DNA of 64,000 nucleotides, from assembly GCA_033063855.1 (NCBI GenBank), contig CP093829.1:19995537-20059536 (forward strand), read 5' to 3'. This DNA comes from Smittia aterrima. Lineage: Eukaryota > Arthropoda > Insecta > Diptera > Chironomidae. Below, piece by piece: positions 33,036 through 45,315 of the stretch; positions within the stretch are counted from its first letter, which is position 1; the number at the start of each line of letters is the position of its first letter. Made by a program: the position numbers and the translations under genes. Under the pieces are notes generated by a model that saw nothing but the letters and a program-made list of their open reading frames with translations, was not told the origin of the DNA and did no database searches.

Positions 33036-35236
33036 ATAAGCCGTAAAATCTTTTTATTCCGAATTGATTTTAATGGATTCGTGCGCTAATAAAATTAGTT
33101 TTTAGAAGAGAAAATTCCAAGAAAATCAATTTGCTCTTCAACGTCGTAAAAATGTCAAGTTTAATTGGATCTCGGCGAGGACGTGCCGCGATTCACCTTA
33201 AGTCCAATCGATTTGGATCCGAAAATTAAGAGAAATCACCTTCGACTCGATTGTTATACAAGAAGAGACGTCAAAGCATTTTAAGTGAAGCGTAATTCAT
33301 TTGGACACGAATGTTGCTCCACGCCGTAATTTTTAATCAATTAAATTCTTATTCGTCCCCGTCGATGTCAATTTCAATTACAAATTATAATTTTATGTTT
33401 TCTCATGTTTATGCCCTTTAACAAATCGTGTTATGATAATTGTCCTTCACAACTTTTTACTGCGAACCTCTTTGTGCGCTGTGACGGTTTCCGAAGAACT
33501 GAACATGAATTTTATTGCGAATTCCCGAATTAAATGGGATCGTTGGGTGTGTTTGTTGATTGAGTCACATTTGAAAATTATTTCCGAACTTAAAACACAA
33601 ATCATTGTCACAAAACTTTCAAACTCCTCCGAAATCAAGAAAAATTACTCAAACACGTTCAATAATTCATTGGCGAAATAAATGTTACTGAAATATTTTA
33701 AACTTCTTCAGAATATTTTCCGTGTGACCGCGAGCATCGAACAGTTCAGCAATTAATACTTCAACACATTGCATTTCTCTTCGAATGGCGCTGCGCTCTG
33801 CCTACTTCCACTGCACATTCGCCAGAAGCTTCGACGTTTCGCGTTTCTCTTATTGAATTCCATGAATTATGATTGCGCCGAGAGGACTTCTGTTCGAAAT
33901 GCCGATTCGAAACTTTCGATTATGCGTGACCACCCATAAGCCAAACACATTTAAAAGCGAGTAACGTGTAATTAGCTGAGACTGTGAGACATAAATTTCA
34001 TCGTTTCTGGATTAAGGATTGTAATATCGTCGATTAAAAGTCAGTTGCATCCGGCAGAATGTTGAAGAGCTCTGAATGACATTATAAGAAGGAGCTTCAG
34101 ACGATTAAATCAAACTTCAGCTGCTTTGATTACTCGAGAATAAAGCGATAAAGTTGAAACAGTTTAATAACAGGATCGACTCTCTTCGTTCAAACAATTC
34201 CCGATAAAATCTCATAAATTATTTCGAATTAAACGTTTGTAAATATTTAGACGAGTGTTGTTGTTTTCTCACCGGAACCTTTGCGTCGAAAATGTGTTGC
34301 CGGATTGAAATTGATTGCCTTTCGATAAGCCACGACAAGAGCGGAAACCTAATCATTAAAATTTCTACCTGATGTTCCACCTGCAATGCCAAAGAGAAGG
34401 AAAGAAAAGTAAAATCAAAGCCAACGAAAAAATCGATTCAACTTCGAGTAGCTCCGGCAATGATCTAATGAAAAGTTTTTCTATTGTTGCAGAAGCGACG
34501 AGTCACTCTGCTAATAAGAAATCGTTCATAAATTATTCGTTTTTTTTTCGACAAGGTCGACTCAAGGAAACGCTTAGAAATCTCACTGCGAAGCTTAATC
34601 CACCGAAAGAATATTTTACGAGACTTGTAGCAACGACGACGACGATTACCTTGAGTCGACAGCGATAGCTTAATTATTTTAATTCTGTGTTCGCGAATAA
34701 ATTTCTTGACTGCATTTATTGGTTTTATTTTTATTTTATCAGTAAACGTGCCGGACAGCAACACATAATAGGGACTCATTTCATCAGCTCTGGAAAATAA
34801 TTAACGTTTCCCATTTGCTCGCGAAATCCGCGAAGAAGAATGAAGAATTGAAAAAACTTGTAACCAAATCACGATATTTCATTTCGCTTGTTGGTGTATC
34901 GACGGGAAAGGTTTTCGTGTTATCAGCTTTGCGCTGCATGAAACACTCGCGACTCAACCATTTTGCATTTTGCGTCGTCGCGGCTTAAACACGAGCTCAG
35001 GCGCCATTAACGCTGTCAACTAATTAAAATTAACATCGGCGAAATTTGCGCAATTTCAGCTTATTCGCGATCGAATCTTGATAAGGTCAGCGTGGTCAAG
35101 CGACGGAAAGCTATGGCGTTTAATGATTTAATTGAATTTAAATGGATCTCGCAATGCAACGTTCTTTCCCACAATCGTTCGCTCAGAAACTTCAGAAACG
35201 CAAAGCTCATTGAAACTCGCAGTTCAAAAAAGCTTC
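33036..35236. other. Intergenic, no supported gene
   Basis: The 98-codon frame at 34372-34668 is simple and Lys/Ser/Thr-rich without a known domain. 34300-34380 matches 19240-19340. I see no gene. Confidence 0.45.
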
Positions 35237-36237
35237 AAAGTCGCTTAATTAATTATTTTTTTCATTAAACAAACCGTGAAAAGAGTTAATTCGCTCAAAG
35301 ACTCAGTTAAAGTCAATTAAGAGTCTCATCCGCGTAATGACTTCGTGGCGTGATAAATTAATTGGCAAATGGCTTCATTAATGAATTTTCTGCGTTCAAT
35401 CGTCGCTTTTATGTTTCGCTTCGATGTTTCAAGAACCAACAGAGAGAGAGACTCGACCGGAAAATAAAATTAGCTTATCTCTCTCGTGTATCGTCGAGTT
35501 ATTAAAACTTCTTTTCATAAACAATCGTCCGATCCCTTTCGCGCCTTTCTCCAAGCACTCGATTGCCTTCGTTACTCTGACTGAGACTTTGAACGCAGTT
35601 TCTTGTCGATGCATTAAATGTGTGCAATAATAAGTCGAACATTCAAATAAATCATGAGCTTCTGATAGTCTTTGACAATGAAAAGCTTTTTTCGCGGATT
35701 CGTCGGGATTTCTGGTTTTGCGCAAAGACAATTTCTGAAAGAACCGCAATAAATCTCCAGCTGAACGATCGAGTAGAGATGCAGAAACACTTCGCGAAGC
35801 GGGGCGCATATAAATAATGCTCGTAAAAGCATAATTCAGTTGTAATGAATGAATGAACAATAAAATCAACATCCACTTTATCAACCGCGTCCAATGTCAC
35901 CATAAACGCAAGAAAATAAATTCCGAGACGGAGCTTGAATGGCTTTTTAATTCTTTTTTGTCTCAGATCGCTTTGATGTAAACTCTCGTAGGATTCACGG
36001 ACTCGTTGTCACTTTGATTTATCTCGCGATGCTGCTCGATTCTCCGCCCGAGTGAAACAATGCAACGAAAGTTGCGTTTCGCGAATTTGCTCTCTCGAAA
36101 CTCGAACTTCGCAACTCGAAGCGCATAACGAGGCGACGAAAGAGCAAAAGATCAATTTATCATAATTTAATCGGCTACAGCAGCAGAAAAGGTAGCAAAC
36201 ACAGTCCACGGTTCATTTGCTTAATTCACCGAGACAG
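35237..36237. repeat. Inverted duplicate block, partner 1945-2932
   Basis: About 1 kb near-identical to the reverse complement of 1945-2932. Its inner edge shows small differences such as one extra CA within the TAGCAAACACAGTCC string. Confidence 0.85.
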
Positions 36238-37304
36238 TTCCACAAAAAAAAAGTCTTCTAGACTGTATTACTCGCCATTGTTACTTGAAGCTCAGAGACT
36301 CATAAGAAAAGTATTCTCAGCTTAACATTCTCGATACAACGTCAAGTCGAAGCGCCTGCCTACTTAACTCCAAGCACTTGTCCAATGGACGAAGAGAAAA
36401 ATAAAGAAGTCGCGGATATGTTAATTAATTTGCAGACACATTCGAGAGCGAATAATTTATGGCCTGTCGTGATCCTCCGCTTTGATCCACGATCCCTTCT
36501 CTCGCCCAAATCACGAAATACTTTCAAAACATTTTAATTCTCCATTTGGCGATGATGCGATGTGATTAATGAAAAATTAATCTGCGAGCGAGTTTAATGT
36601 TCTCGCTCGGACACGAATGGAATTTGTCTTAACGACTGTGAGAAGCTCGCATCTGCAATAAAAGTTCACAATGTTGCGAAGACAGGAAAGGAATTGCTGA
36701 GTGCTTCGAGAACAACTTTTAACGCTCGTTTCATGTCAAAGACGAATCAAGCAATCTCTCTCGGAATCTATAATTATGCTGTTCAATTGCTGTTGACAAG
36801 TCTCCTTTCCTATCCCAATTACATAAACGTCGCTCTCGCGTAGGTTTCATGTTGGTTATCTCGCTGGAGCGATCTTGATAGGCTGCGCAGTCAACTCAGG
36901 CTTCGAGTAGACAGGAAATTTAAAATGTCGCGATCGCAGTAAATTATCAATTTATCAGTTACAAATTTGATATTTCCTTGTCGCGAGTTTGAAATTGTGG
37001 AAAGAATTTTTTTTTCGCTCCAAACAATTCAACCGACAAATCATAAATCGTCAGATCCAACGAGGGTGAAGAGAATTCTTTAGAAAATCAACGAAACGTT
37101 CACAACATCTGAAACATTATGACACGTTGAACTGCTCCCCGCGATGATTATTCGGATCATGTTGCTTCAGTTTGTTTGTGATTTGGGTTGTGTCAAGATA
37201 TTTGAAAGTGATTTCTCAATTTTCAAAACCTCAGATTCCAGAAATATTTCGAGGGATCACTAAGAAGAACTCTCGTAATTTACCAGCCTTGATTTCTTAA
37301 TTGG
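36238..37304. other. Intergenic, no supported gene
   Basis: No open frame or repeat that I can support. It contains an odd-length poly-T near 37000. Confidence 0.45.
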
Positions 37305-37905
37305 CCTTTAAAAGCATTAAAAATCTTTTCGAGCGCGATAGACTCGAAACCGGATTTTTGAGTGCGACCACGAGAATATTGCGAGGCGAAAATATCGAAT
37401 GACGACGACGACGATGTTTTAATTCTCTTCCAGGTGTGAAAAGCATGTTCTTCTGAGCCACTTCAAGTGACGGGAGGTGCAACGAGGAGTGCAAATCGCT
37501 ATTGATTGTTCGATTCACATTAATTTCTTTCCTTTTTAAAACTCTTTGAATCAACTTCGAGAAGCCTTGCAAGTCGTCCAGCGATTACACCATTTACACA
37601 ATTAAAAACTCTGTGCACTTTGAGTAGCAAAGGAAACCAAAAAGATTACGAGCACGTAAGAGTTTTGCATGACAATTTTAAGTCTCTCGCGAGGATGGAT
37701 CGCGAAGCAAAGAACAAAACGCGCGACAATCGAATTATGTCAAGTTGAACGTTTGTTTTCACACGAAGCAGTGATTCCAAACCATTCAAGTGGAATCTAA
37801 TGAATGCAAATTCAATTAGTTTCAAATATTTTTGCACCTTCAATGAACTTGTGCAACGTATCAATGAATTTAAGCCGATTAAAGAATGTGAAGCTCAAGC
37901 TTTTC
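37305..37905. repeat. Inverted copy of Pax intron 1 (26178-26800)
   Basis: Continues after about 200 bases of unrelated AT-rich DNA into the copy of the Pax 5' flank at 38113. In the Pax locus the two blocks are 1.1 kb apart and enclose coding exon 1, which is absent here. Confidence 0.8.
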
Positions 37906-38112
37906 CAAGAATTTTAAATAGTTTGAAGAAATGTTTGTAACACTAGAAATGCTACGAATTAAAAATGAATAGTTAGTTTTTTTGATAAGTGGAAACGAGT
38001 GTCAAGTTTTATTGGAGAAATAATTTATTTATTTTATTCAAAAAATATTATTTTTACAACTTGTCAGCAATTAAACTTTAATGAGAAAATTGTTTAATTG
38101 ATCAAACAATTA

Positions 38113-39092
38113 TTTTCACATTTGAATTAATATTTTTCTTTATTTTTGTTGTGCGCGAGGAAAAAGTTGAGAAGGTGAGATCGCGATGTATGCGCTTAAG
38201 GTAGCTGCTAACGACTGAAAAGAAAAGGAAACAAGAAGCTCAAAGATTGAACAAAATCAAGCACCCGTGAGCTTCTCTCTGTGTATTGGAATGGAGAAGT
38301 TAAACGATTTACAGGTGAGTCGAGTTGTTGCTACACAAACAAATCGCGGAAAACCTGAAACTCTCCGTTCGTCTCTTTCTTTCTTTCGTCGTTCGTCTGT
38401 CGAGTCTGCTCAGTTGTGTTGCCTCACAATCGCACACAAACGAACCGTAACCTTCTCTCTTACCTGTTTATTGAATGTGTTTTATGCCTCGTGAATGGTC
38501 GCACCCACTGAGCTGATGTAGGCTTGCGTATGGCCACAGCTTTTATGTAACTTTACAGAAGCAATCAACGAATAAACGAACGCAGAGGAGAAGCAGAGAA
38601 AAGTTGATGTGAATATGAAATATGGAGAAGCGTCGACTTGACTCGACCGCTGATGATTACCTTTGCTCACGGCTCTTTCTCGATAATTCTGCGCAACATG
38701 AAATTGCATTCGATCGATTCAAAGTTCATTAAATAATTGAACAACTAAAGTCGATGCTTGTGCAACTCAATCCAATAAACAGGCGGAGTTTAAATCAAAT
38801 GACTAATGCATTACGTTCGAGTCAAAGCGAAGCGAGCACACTAAACTAATTTCATTAAAAAATAAGCAATCGGAGAAGGTGTGGTTAAGCTTTCTCTACG
38901 GAAAACTTCTCAGCTTGACTTTTCTGCGACGTTAAAAATTATTTTATGTTAAGCATTTGCTAAATTATTTTGATGAAATGTGAGAGATTGTCAAGCTGAA
39001 AGTTTCAGTTTGCAGATAAATCGCTCAACGACTCAAGCATGCAAAGTGAACTGGCGCTGCGTGAAAAACTGTTAGAAAAAATGTTTTAATCA
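38113..39092. repeat. Inverted copy of the Pax 5' flank (24126-25057)
   Basis: Very close to identical to 24290-25057, with single-base differences near 38750-38770 and a more divergent outer part at 38880-39092. The stretch between 37906 and 38112 has no match in the Pax locus. Confidence 0.8.
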
Positions 39093-39705
39093 CATTCGTT
39101 GCCATTTATTTCAAGTTAATTGAGGACAGAAAAAAGTTTCATGCAAATTAAGACGTGCTCCAGTAAAAGTTTATCTCGACATCAAATGGCGTCTAAAGTT
39201 AATGCTTTCTTAGTGAAATCACCTCAACCTCGTCGAAACAATGGCGAAGAAATAATTTCACAATGCTCTATTAATCAAGGCAACATGGAGAAACCATTGG
39301 TGGAGAGGTTTTCCGCACATTAACACGAAAACAATGAATTTTTCTGCCTCTTAATACTCAATTTACATGCCACTCGATCCCATCGTAAGTTTCGCAGTTT
39401 AATTACATTTTCCGTTTCAGTTAATTTGATATTCGACTTGAGGTAATCTTCCATCTTCGAGTTTTCCTCTTTCTCCACGATTTCTTGGCTTTGCATGGTT
39501 GAGGAAGTTTTCACGATTCGGTTCAGAAGTTCGGTAAAAGACAAATTCACGATAAAGTCACAAAGCTATCGACACAGCTTTAAAGTGTTAAAAGATCAAA
39601 TTATTCGATTTTAATTATTTTATTTCACAAGTTGGGAGAGCTCGTTGGGATTTCGATAATCACATTTCGATTTATTTCAGTTTAATTCAAGTATTTTTAG
39701 CACAG
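39093..39705. other. Intergenic, no supported gene
   Basis: Two short frames (39120-39323 + and 39320-39550 -) have no recognisable domains or ATG context. Confidence 0.45.
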
Positions 39706-40926
39706 TTAGTGTATTCTCTGAATGTGTTTTTTCATATTCCTTAATGTTTTCGATTGATAACTGCAGTTGGGGCATTTGTAGCTTTTCGGTCCGATGTGAA
39801 TTTGTTTGTGCTCTTCAAGTTTTTTGAGGCTCGAAAAATTTTGTCGGCGATAGATAACGGCACAAGCCAGTGATTCTCGCCTTAATGAATGAATCTTCAT
39901 GTGCTGATTTAAACTGTTTTTACTCGTCGTTCTGCCGCAAGTTGGACATGAAACCTTCAAATGATGTCTCATGTGCATTCGCAATACAATTTTGTTCTTG
40001 AAAATCTTCTGGCACAAATCGCACTGAACTTGTTCGATCTTGTGCTTTCTGCTCCTATGAGTGTTTAGATCATGTAGGTTGTAATAAACTTTATCACAAG
40101 AATTGCATCTAAATCTTGCAGTTGTTGAGTGTTTGTCAATGTGGCTTTGAAGACGAAGCTCAGCAAGGAAGTGATGACAAATTGGACACGGAACTTTCTG
40201 ATGTATTTGCATGTGTAGTCTCAGATCAGGCTTGGTTTTCTTTGTTTTTCCACAAATATCGCAGTAGAGCTTAAGTTTACTGTGAAAAAACCTTTCATGA
40301 ATTCTTAATCCGGCTTTTGTTCCAAATGAATGAACGCATTTTGTGCACTCATATTTTATTTTAAGTCCCGTTTTGTAGGCTCCGTGGCGATGCTGCTGTT
40401 GGTGATTTCTCAGAATATGCTCAAGTGGAAAGTTTTTCTCGCAAGTTGAGCATGAAAACTTCTTAACATGAATCTGATAATGAAATCTCAGACATTCTCT
40501 ATTTGAAGTCTTGAATTCACATCTAGTGCAAATCCAGCATGAGTCCTTTCGGTGGATTCGCAAAATGTGAATCGACTTGCAATTGTTGCAGTTGAATTGT
40601 TGACCACAGAAGACACATTCGATGATTTCATCAGATTTGCTGATCAAACAACAATTTTCGCACTTCTTAAAAGTTTTACAAACTTTTAAATGTCTATTCA
40701 AGTTTTCTGATCTATTGCTTGCGTATTCGCACTTTCCACAAGCAAAATATGATTCGAACAACTTTGCAGCACCTTTCCATGTTCGGTCGAATTTCCGCAA
40801 AACAATTTTAACTACTTTCACTTCGAGTTCTTCGTCAGACTCTGGAATCTCAGGCAGATAACAAGTGAAGTGAGCTTCTGGTTCGTGCTTAATGTTATCG
40901 ACGATTTCTTGACGATATTCTTCCAT
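39706..40926 (-). CDS. C2H2 zinc-finger protein, family member 5 (406 aa, one finger broken)
   Basis: Full length with leader (MEEYRQEIVDNIKHE), C2HC finger, B-box-like cluster and ten C2H2 fingers. Residue 360 is arginine (codon CGC, bases 39847-39849), where other members have the second cysteine of the penultimate finger. A single T-to-C change would explain it, and the finger probably cannot hold zinc. The leader differs from the left-hand genes (HFTCYLPEIPE) and is closest to the member at 48806. A 56-base 5'-UTR intron (40975-41030) and the class A dyad at 41148 lie upstream. Presumably nuclear and DNA-binding; target unknown. Confidence 0.88.
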   Translation of the reverse strand: MEEYRQEIVDNIKHEPEAHFTCYLPEIPESDEELEVKVVKIVLRKFDRTWKGAAKLFESYFACGKCEYASNRSENLNRHLKVCKTFKKCENCCLISKSDEIIECVFCGQQFNCNNCKSIHILRIHRKDSCWICTRCEFKTSNRECLRFHYQIHVKKFSCSTCEKNFPLEHILRNHQQQHRHGAYKTGLKIKYECTKCVHSFGTKAGLRIHERFFHSKLKLYCDICGKTKKTKPDLRLHMQIHQKVPCPICHHFLAELRLQSHIDKHSTTARFRCNSCDKVYYNLHDLNTHRSRKHKIEQVQCDLCQKIFKNKIVLRMHMRHHLKVSCPTCGRTTSKNSLNQHMKIHSLRRESLACAVIYRRQNFSSLKKLEEHKQIHIGPKSYKCPNCSYQSKTLRNMKKHIQRIH

Positions 40927-41147
40927 TGCGAGCTCGAGATTTTGATGTCAAATCAATTTTCTGTCTGATAAAAAAAAAACAATAATTATTTACTTTTCTA
41001 ATTATTTGAGTGCAATTTATTCTAAATTACCTGAAAGAGTCTCGTCTCGTGGTGTTACTGAACTAAAGTTTATTGTTTTGTCTTCGATCCTTCGCTTTCT
41101 TTTCAAATTAAATCGATTTCACGCGAGTAAATAATTTTTATTCTCGA

Positions 41148-41166
41148 CCCTGCAGAAAGTTCAGGG
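41148..41166 (-). promoter_or_regulatory. Class A dyad element upstream of the zinc-finger gene at 39706
   Basis: Reverse complement of CCCTGAACTTTCTGCAGGG at 12598, about 220 bases before the start codon. Confidence 0.5.
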
Positions 41167-41475
41167 CTGACGCAGATTCAAATTTGACAGTTTAAATTTT
41201 CTGTCGGCAAACAAAATCTACATTGTTGAGCTCTGAAGCAATGAAAGGCATAAACTCAATCGAATAAGGATCGACGAAGAAAATATTGTCACGAGTCGTC
41301 TCTGCTTGCGTCTTTCGCAATTATGAAATATCAAAAGTCGACAACAATAATCAAATTATCACTTATTTGGCTTATGACAAAATATTTCTGCAATGTTTCG
41401 ACAGACCAAAGACGCGATGCGATCACGATGACCGTAAACGCATCAACAATGCCGAACAACCAAACTGAAATTTAA
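41167..41475. repeat. Partial copy of the 12118-12620 block
   Basis: Reverse complement of about 12300-12595, and near-identical to 56668-56985. It stops abruptly after CCAAACTGAAAT. Confidence 0.75.
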
Positions 41476-42939
41476 TAAACTCGAGCTGAACTTTTCTTTG
41501 ATCATAAATTCATCAAATGCTTCTGAAAAAAAATATTCGCCGCATGGAAAAGAATCGAAAAGGCTTGAAGATGTTTTTGTTCGACTCAAACAATCGTATA
41601 CGGCTTAAAAATTCATGACCAAATTCATTTCGATCGAAAGTGAAGCAAGCAGGTGCCGATCAAAAAACTATTTCCACGTTGCGTGACTAGATTTTTTTTC
41701 CTACAAACTGTTGTTGCTTTCAGGAAGTTTGTTGTAAAAACGTTTGTCAGATCGAAGATTCCATTGAAAGGATGTGGCAGATGCCTCAACTTTCGGTGAC
41801 CGTTTAGTTTATAGTCGATTAATAAAACATTCGAAGTTGTTGAAATGAGAGAGGAAAACACGGAGGTGGAAAGTTTTGTTTTCGATAAAGTTTTGTCGCG
41901 ACTGAAGAAGAATTTTATATCAAGCGACTCTCGTCACTAAATGTTCGTTCTTTACAAAAGCTTCAATTGCATGCCGAGAATTGTAATTGCGCATATGGTA
42001 AATTCGTTCGAGAGCATCAATTGAAACGATTTCCGTTGCACCATAATTTACCATCCTGGAGCTGAGTTGAACGCAAACTTATTCAAAAGCAGTTCTCGAT
42101 CTTCTTGAGGTCGTCACGCGATGTTTATTCACTTCTCACTCTGAAGCCAAAGGAATATCTTCCGAAGTAAGTTTGAAGTCAATCATGAATTTCACTGTCG
42201 GCATGAGTTGAAGCGAAACATAATTTCTCGACATTTAAACACAATCGATTTCGTTTTACGATTTCGCTTATGAACAATGCGGCTACTTGTGAATATCATC
42301 GATTCAAATGTCACTGCGATGTCTCAATTGCCCGACTTTCTCAGCCAACGCATAACAAAAGACGAATAAATTTGTTCGCCCAACAGTTTGACCATAAATT
42401 TCATTCTCTTGATGACAATCGATTTGATTCGAAAGCGAATTTTCAAGGATCTGAGCTTTATTGGAAAGTTTTCGGCTTCTGATGATTTCAAATATTTTCC
42501 CACGTCAGAGTTCGACTTCATATCATTCTCCAGGAATCAAATTTTAAAACCATTAGACGTGTTTGGCTCATGGAAACTCAAACAAAGCCTCTCTAAACTG
42601 TTTCAAATTGCTGCTCTCTTTGTGGTTTCGCGTGTCGAAAAAATATTCTTGCGGTATTTTCACTTCATTCTTCTCACAGCAAAATGTTCTGGGCCTTCTA
42701 ATCAATCCAAAGAAATTCGTTCTTTCTTTTGAGTTTTTTTTTTGAGGCAACATCTTCATAACAACTGTTTCAATTAACAGCTTAAGTAACAGGTTTCCTA
42801 ATTGTCTTGAGGTTTTCTTTCTTTTTCCTGTTGAACTAAACTTTACGTCAACTTCAATTTACTGCTTTTGTTAAACTTCTTCGTTCGCCTCGCCTCGCTT
42901 TGGTTCAAGAATCTTGCTTGGTGTTGTGCAAACAACCGA
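41476..42939. other. Intergenic, no supported gene
   Basis: Several short overlapping frames (60-114 codons) without recognisable features. I call none of them. Confidence 0.45.
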
Positions 42940-44185
42940 CAGAAGAAAACAAGTAAAACGGTTTAGATAAAAGTTTATAGATAAATAAAGGGAAGCGGCA
43001 GCGAACGTAATACTTAAGCAGTTCACGAGGATAGAAAATAATTATTTAATAACAAACTCCACGAATTCTCTCTTCGTCGTTCACCTTCCAAACTCTTGCT
43101 CATAAATAATAATTTTTCGTCAGCAACTGTTGTCTCGAGAAGTGTTTGCTTCTGATCGCCGTATGGAGAGAAATGTTCTCGTAATGAAGTCTCTGAAATT
43201 GATAGCTGTGAACTTCAGCGAGTTCAGCAATTGTTGGGCGAGTTGTTTGAGGTTTGAAGCGAGAAAAATGTTTTGTGGATCGAAGCAGAAACTGATCGTT
43301 AAAAGTTTTTATCAGATTTCGAGACGTCACCTGTTCGATTGAAGTTTGTTTACCTCAAATTGCTGTCGAGTGGATTTGCACGAGAATAAAACAAATCGTG
43401 AGACAAATGGAGAAGTTGAAGTTGTTTGTGAGAAAATATTTTAAGAAAACAAAACAATTTGAGGAAATCTTTGATGTTCTTTGATTATTAATGTTTCGAT
43501 ATCAATCACGACGCGCTCTTTATGGTCTCCAAATGTCCTTTGATTCCATCCGAGCGAAGTGAATTAATCTCATAAATTCGTCGTCTCAATTTATCTTCGA
43601 CTTTTCTCCTTCTACATTTTTATTCACTTCTTGTCGCCTTTTGTGTCTGCTGATCGCTGAGACGGTGACAAAGTGACTTCTGACATTTATTTTATCGCTC
43701 AATTAAGGTTTTCTTCGACCGTTCTCCTTTGACAAGGAACCAAAGCGACAAAGTTTGAATTTCGTTAGATAATTTGATGAGAGTCAAGGAATGTTCAGCA
43801 GAAATCCGAGTCACTGACTAAAACTAATCAAAGTTGAATTTGTCGCTCAGCAGTTGGTCTCAAATATTTCGAAATCGATCGGGAAATCAAATTAAAATAT
43901 TAGAACATCAATTACGAGTCTTTAAAGTTCCATTGAATATCATCATCGCCCATTTGAAACTCGTGGTTCGTGACTGCCTAACAGTAACACGGCAGCAACT
44001 TCTTCTCTCTCTCTCCGCCTCATTCTTTGCTGAACCTCCACGGTTTCCTCTAAAGCCTTCAGAAGAAATTGGACGCCCTATGACGTCGAGAAGTTTAATT
44101 AAAACTAAATTCACACTCGAACTATCTTCGACAATCGATCTAAACGAGATCGAGGCAGCTCCACACATTCCATGTTTGAAATCTA
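42940..44185. repeat. 1.2-kb inverted duplicate, partner 21084-22333
   Basis: See 21084-22333. It includes copy 3 of the four-copy repeat and is separated by about 180 bases from the copy of 7285-7790, whereas in the left locus those blocks are about 1.7 kb apart. Confidence 0.85.
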
Positions 44186-44362
44186 ATTCAAGTCGCTGAC
44201 ATGAAACGTTTGAATTGTTCGAAATAACTTTTATGGCTTCTGTGGGTTCCTATTGATCAATTGAGTTTCAGTTTCGTTTTGCTTTGAGCGAGAGAGAAAG
44301 AAAAAGTCAAAATAATTTTAAATTGTGTTTTCTGCGAGTCGAAACATACAAAACTAAAGCAC

Positions 44363-44870
44363 TTTCGTGTCGCAATTACTTGAAATTACAAGCAAAGGTT
44401 ATTGAACATGGTGAGCTGGGCCTGTCGGACTCAAATGTCTGAGCCGCAAAAAGTCCCGGGAGAAATCCAGTGAAGAATTATTAAAAGTTGCGCCGTTTAT
44501 TGGCACGCAACGATAATTATTCAATGGCCTTTTCCAGTTTTTTCTTTTTTCACGAGAACTTCGAGGAGAACCGAGAGAGCTCGCAGCAACAAGTTCGAGG
44601 ACAATTAAAGCTCTCGCTAGATTTCTTTTACAGCTTTCATGAGCACAATTGCTTCGTGCGTGCCTCGAGAATTAAATGTCATTAAAGTGAAAATTGGAAA
44701 AACAGTAAAAACATTTCGTTTGTGTGTCGCGCAACTGCTTTTTCCACCGCAAACAAAAATCATTCGTGCCAACAGCGACGAAAAATAGAAAAGTCGACGT
44801 TCAACTCGTAATTTGACATAATGTGACTCGCTATCGTCTTCCCAAACTCGTAATGAAATACCCAAATTAG
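44363..44870. repeat. Inverted duplicate block, partner 7285-7790
   Basis: See 7285-7790. Matching stops near 44870, about 450 bases from the 3' end of the HADH gene. Confidence 0.8.
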
Positions 44871-45315
44871 CCGCTGCCTCTTCTTTGATTATATTTATTA
44901 AAACTTTGATTCCCTTCGAGGCTGAGATTATAATTTGATTTAATTTTCGACTGTTCACTGGAACGAAACAAAAGAAATCGATCCGTGAGATCACGGAAGA
45001 TTTTACGGCCACGAAGTTTTGATTTGATTAAAATGAAATCGGTGCTAAGTGGATGAAGATTGACTTGAATTGCAAGAAGTCGGGATAATAGATCCTGAGA
45101 CTAGCCACTGCAATACGCGATAAACGTTTGAAGGCGCGACGGGGAAATTGATTTCTTCGAAGGATGAACGAAAAATTATTAAACTTTTAAGAAAATTATT
45201 TTATTTAGAAACTTTAAATCAGTTGAAACTTTGAGTTGTGTGATTGCTTCATTAAATGCAAATTAGTAAATTAAAACTTGGTCCCTTCCTCAAACTAACT
45301 CTGCAATGTGAAAGT

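Noticed and set aside
34372..34668. 98-codon frame beyond the Pax gene
   Set aside because: Simple Lys/Ser/Thr-rich sequence, no domain, no splice or neighbour support.
39320..39550. Minus-strand frame of 76 codons near the zinc-finger gene at 39706
   Set aside because: It has a GTG rather than an ATG start and no recognisable motif; it may be chance or part of a 3' flank.
42388..42732. 114-codon frame
   Set aside because: Phe/Leu/Ser-rich composition typical of AT-rich non-coding DNA, overlapped by two other frames; no domain.
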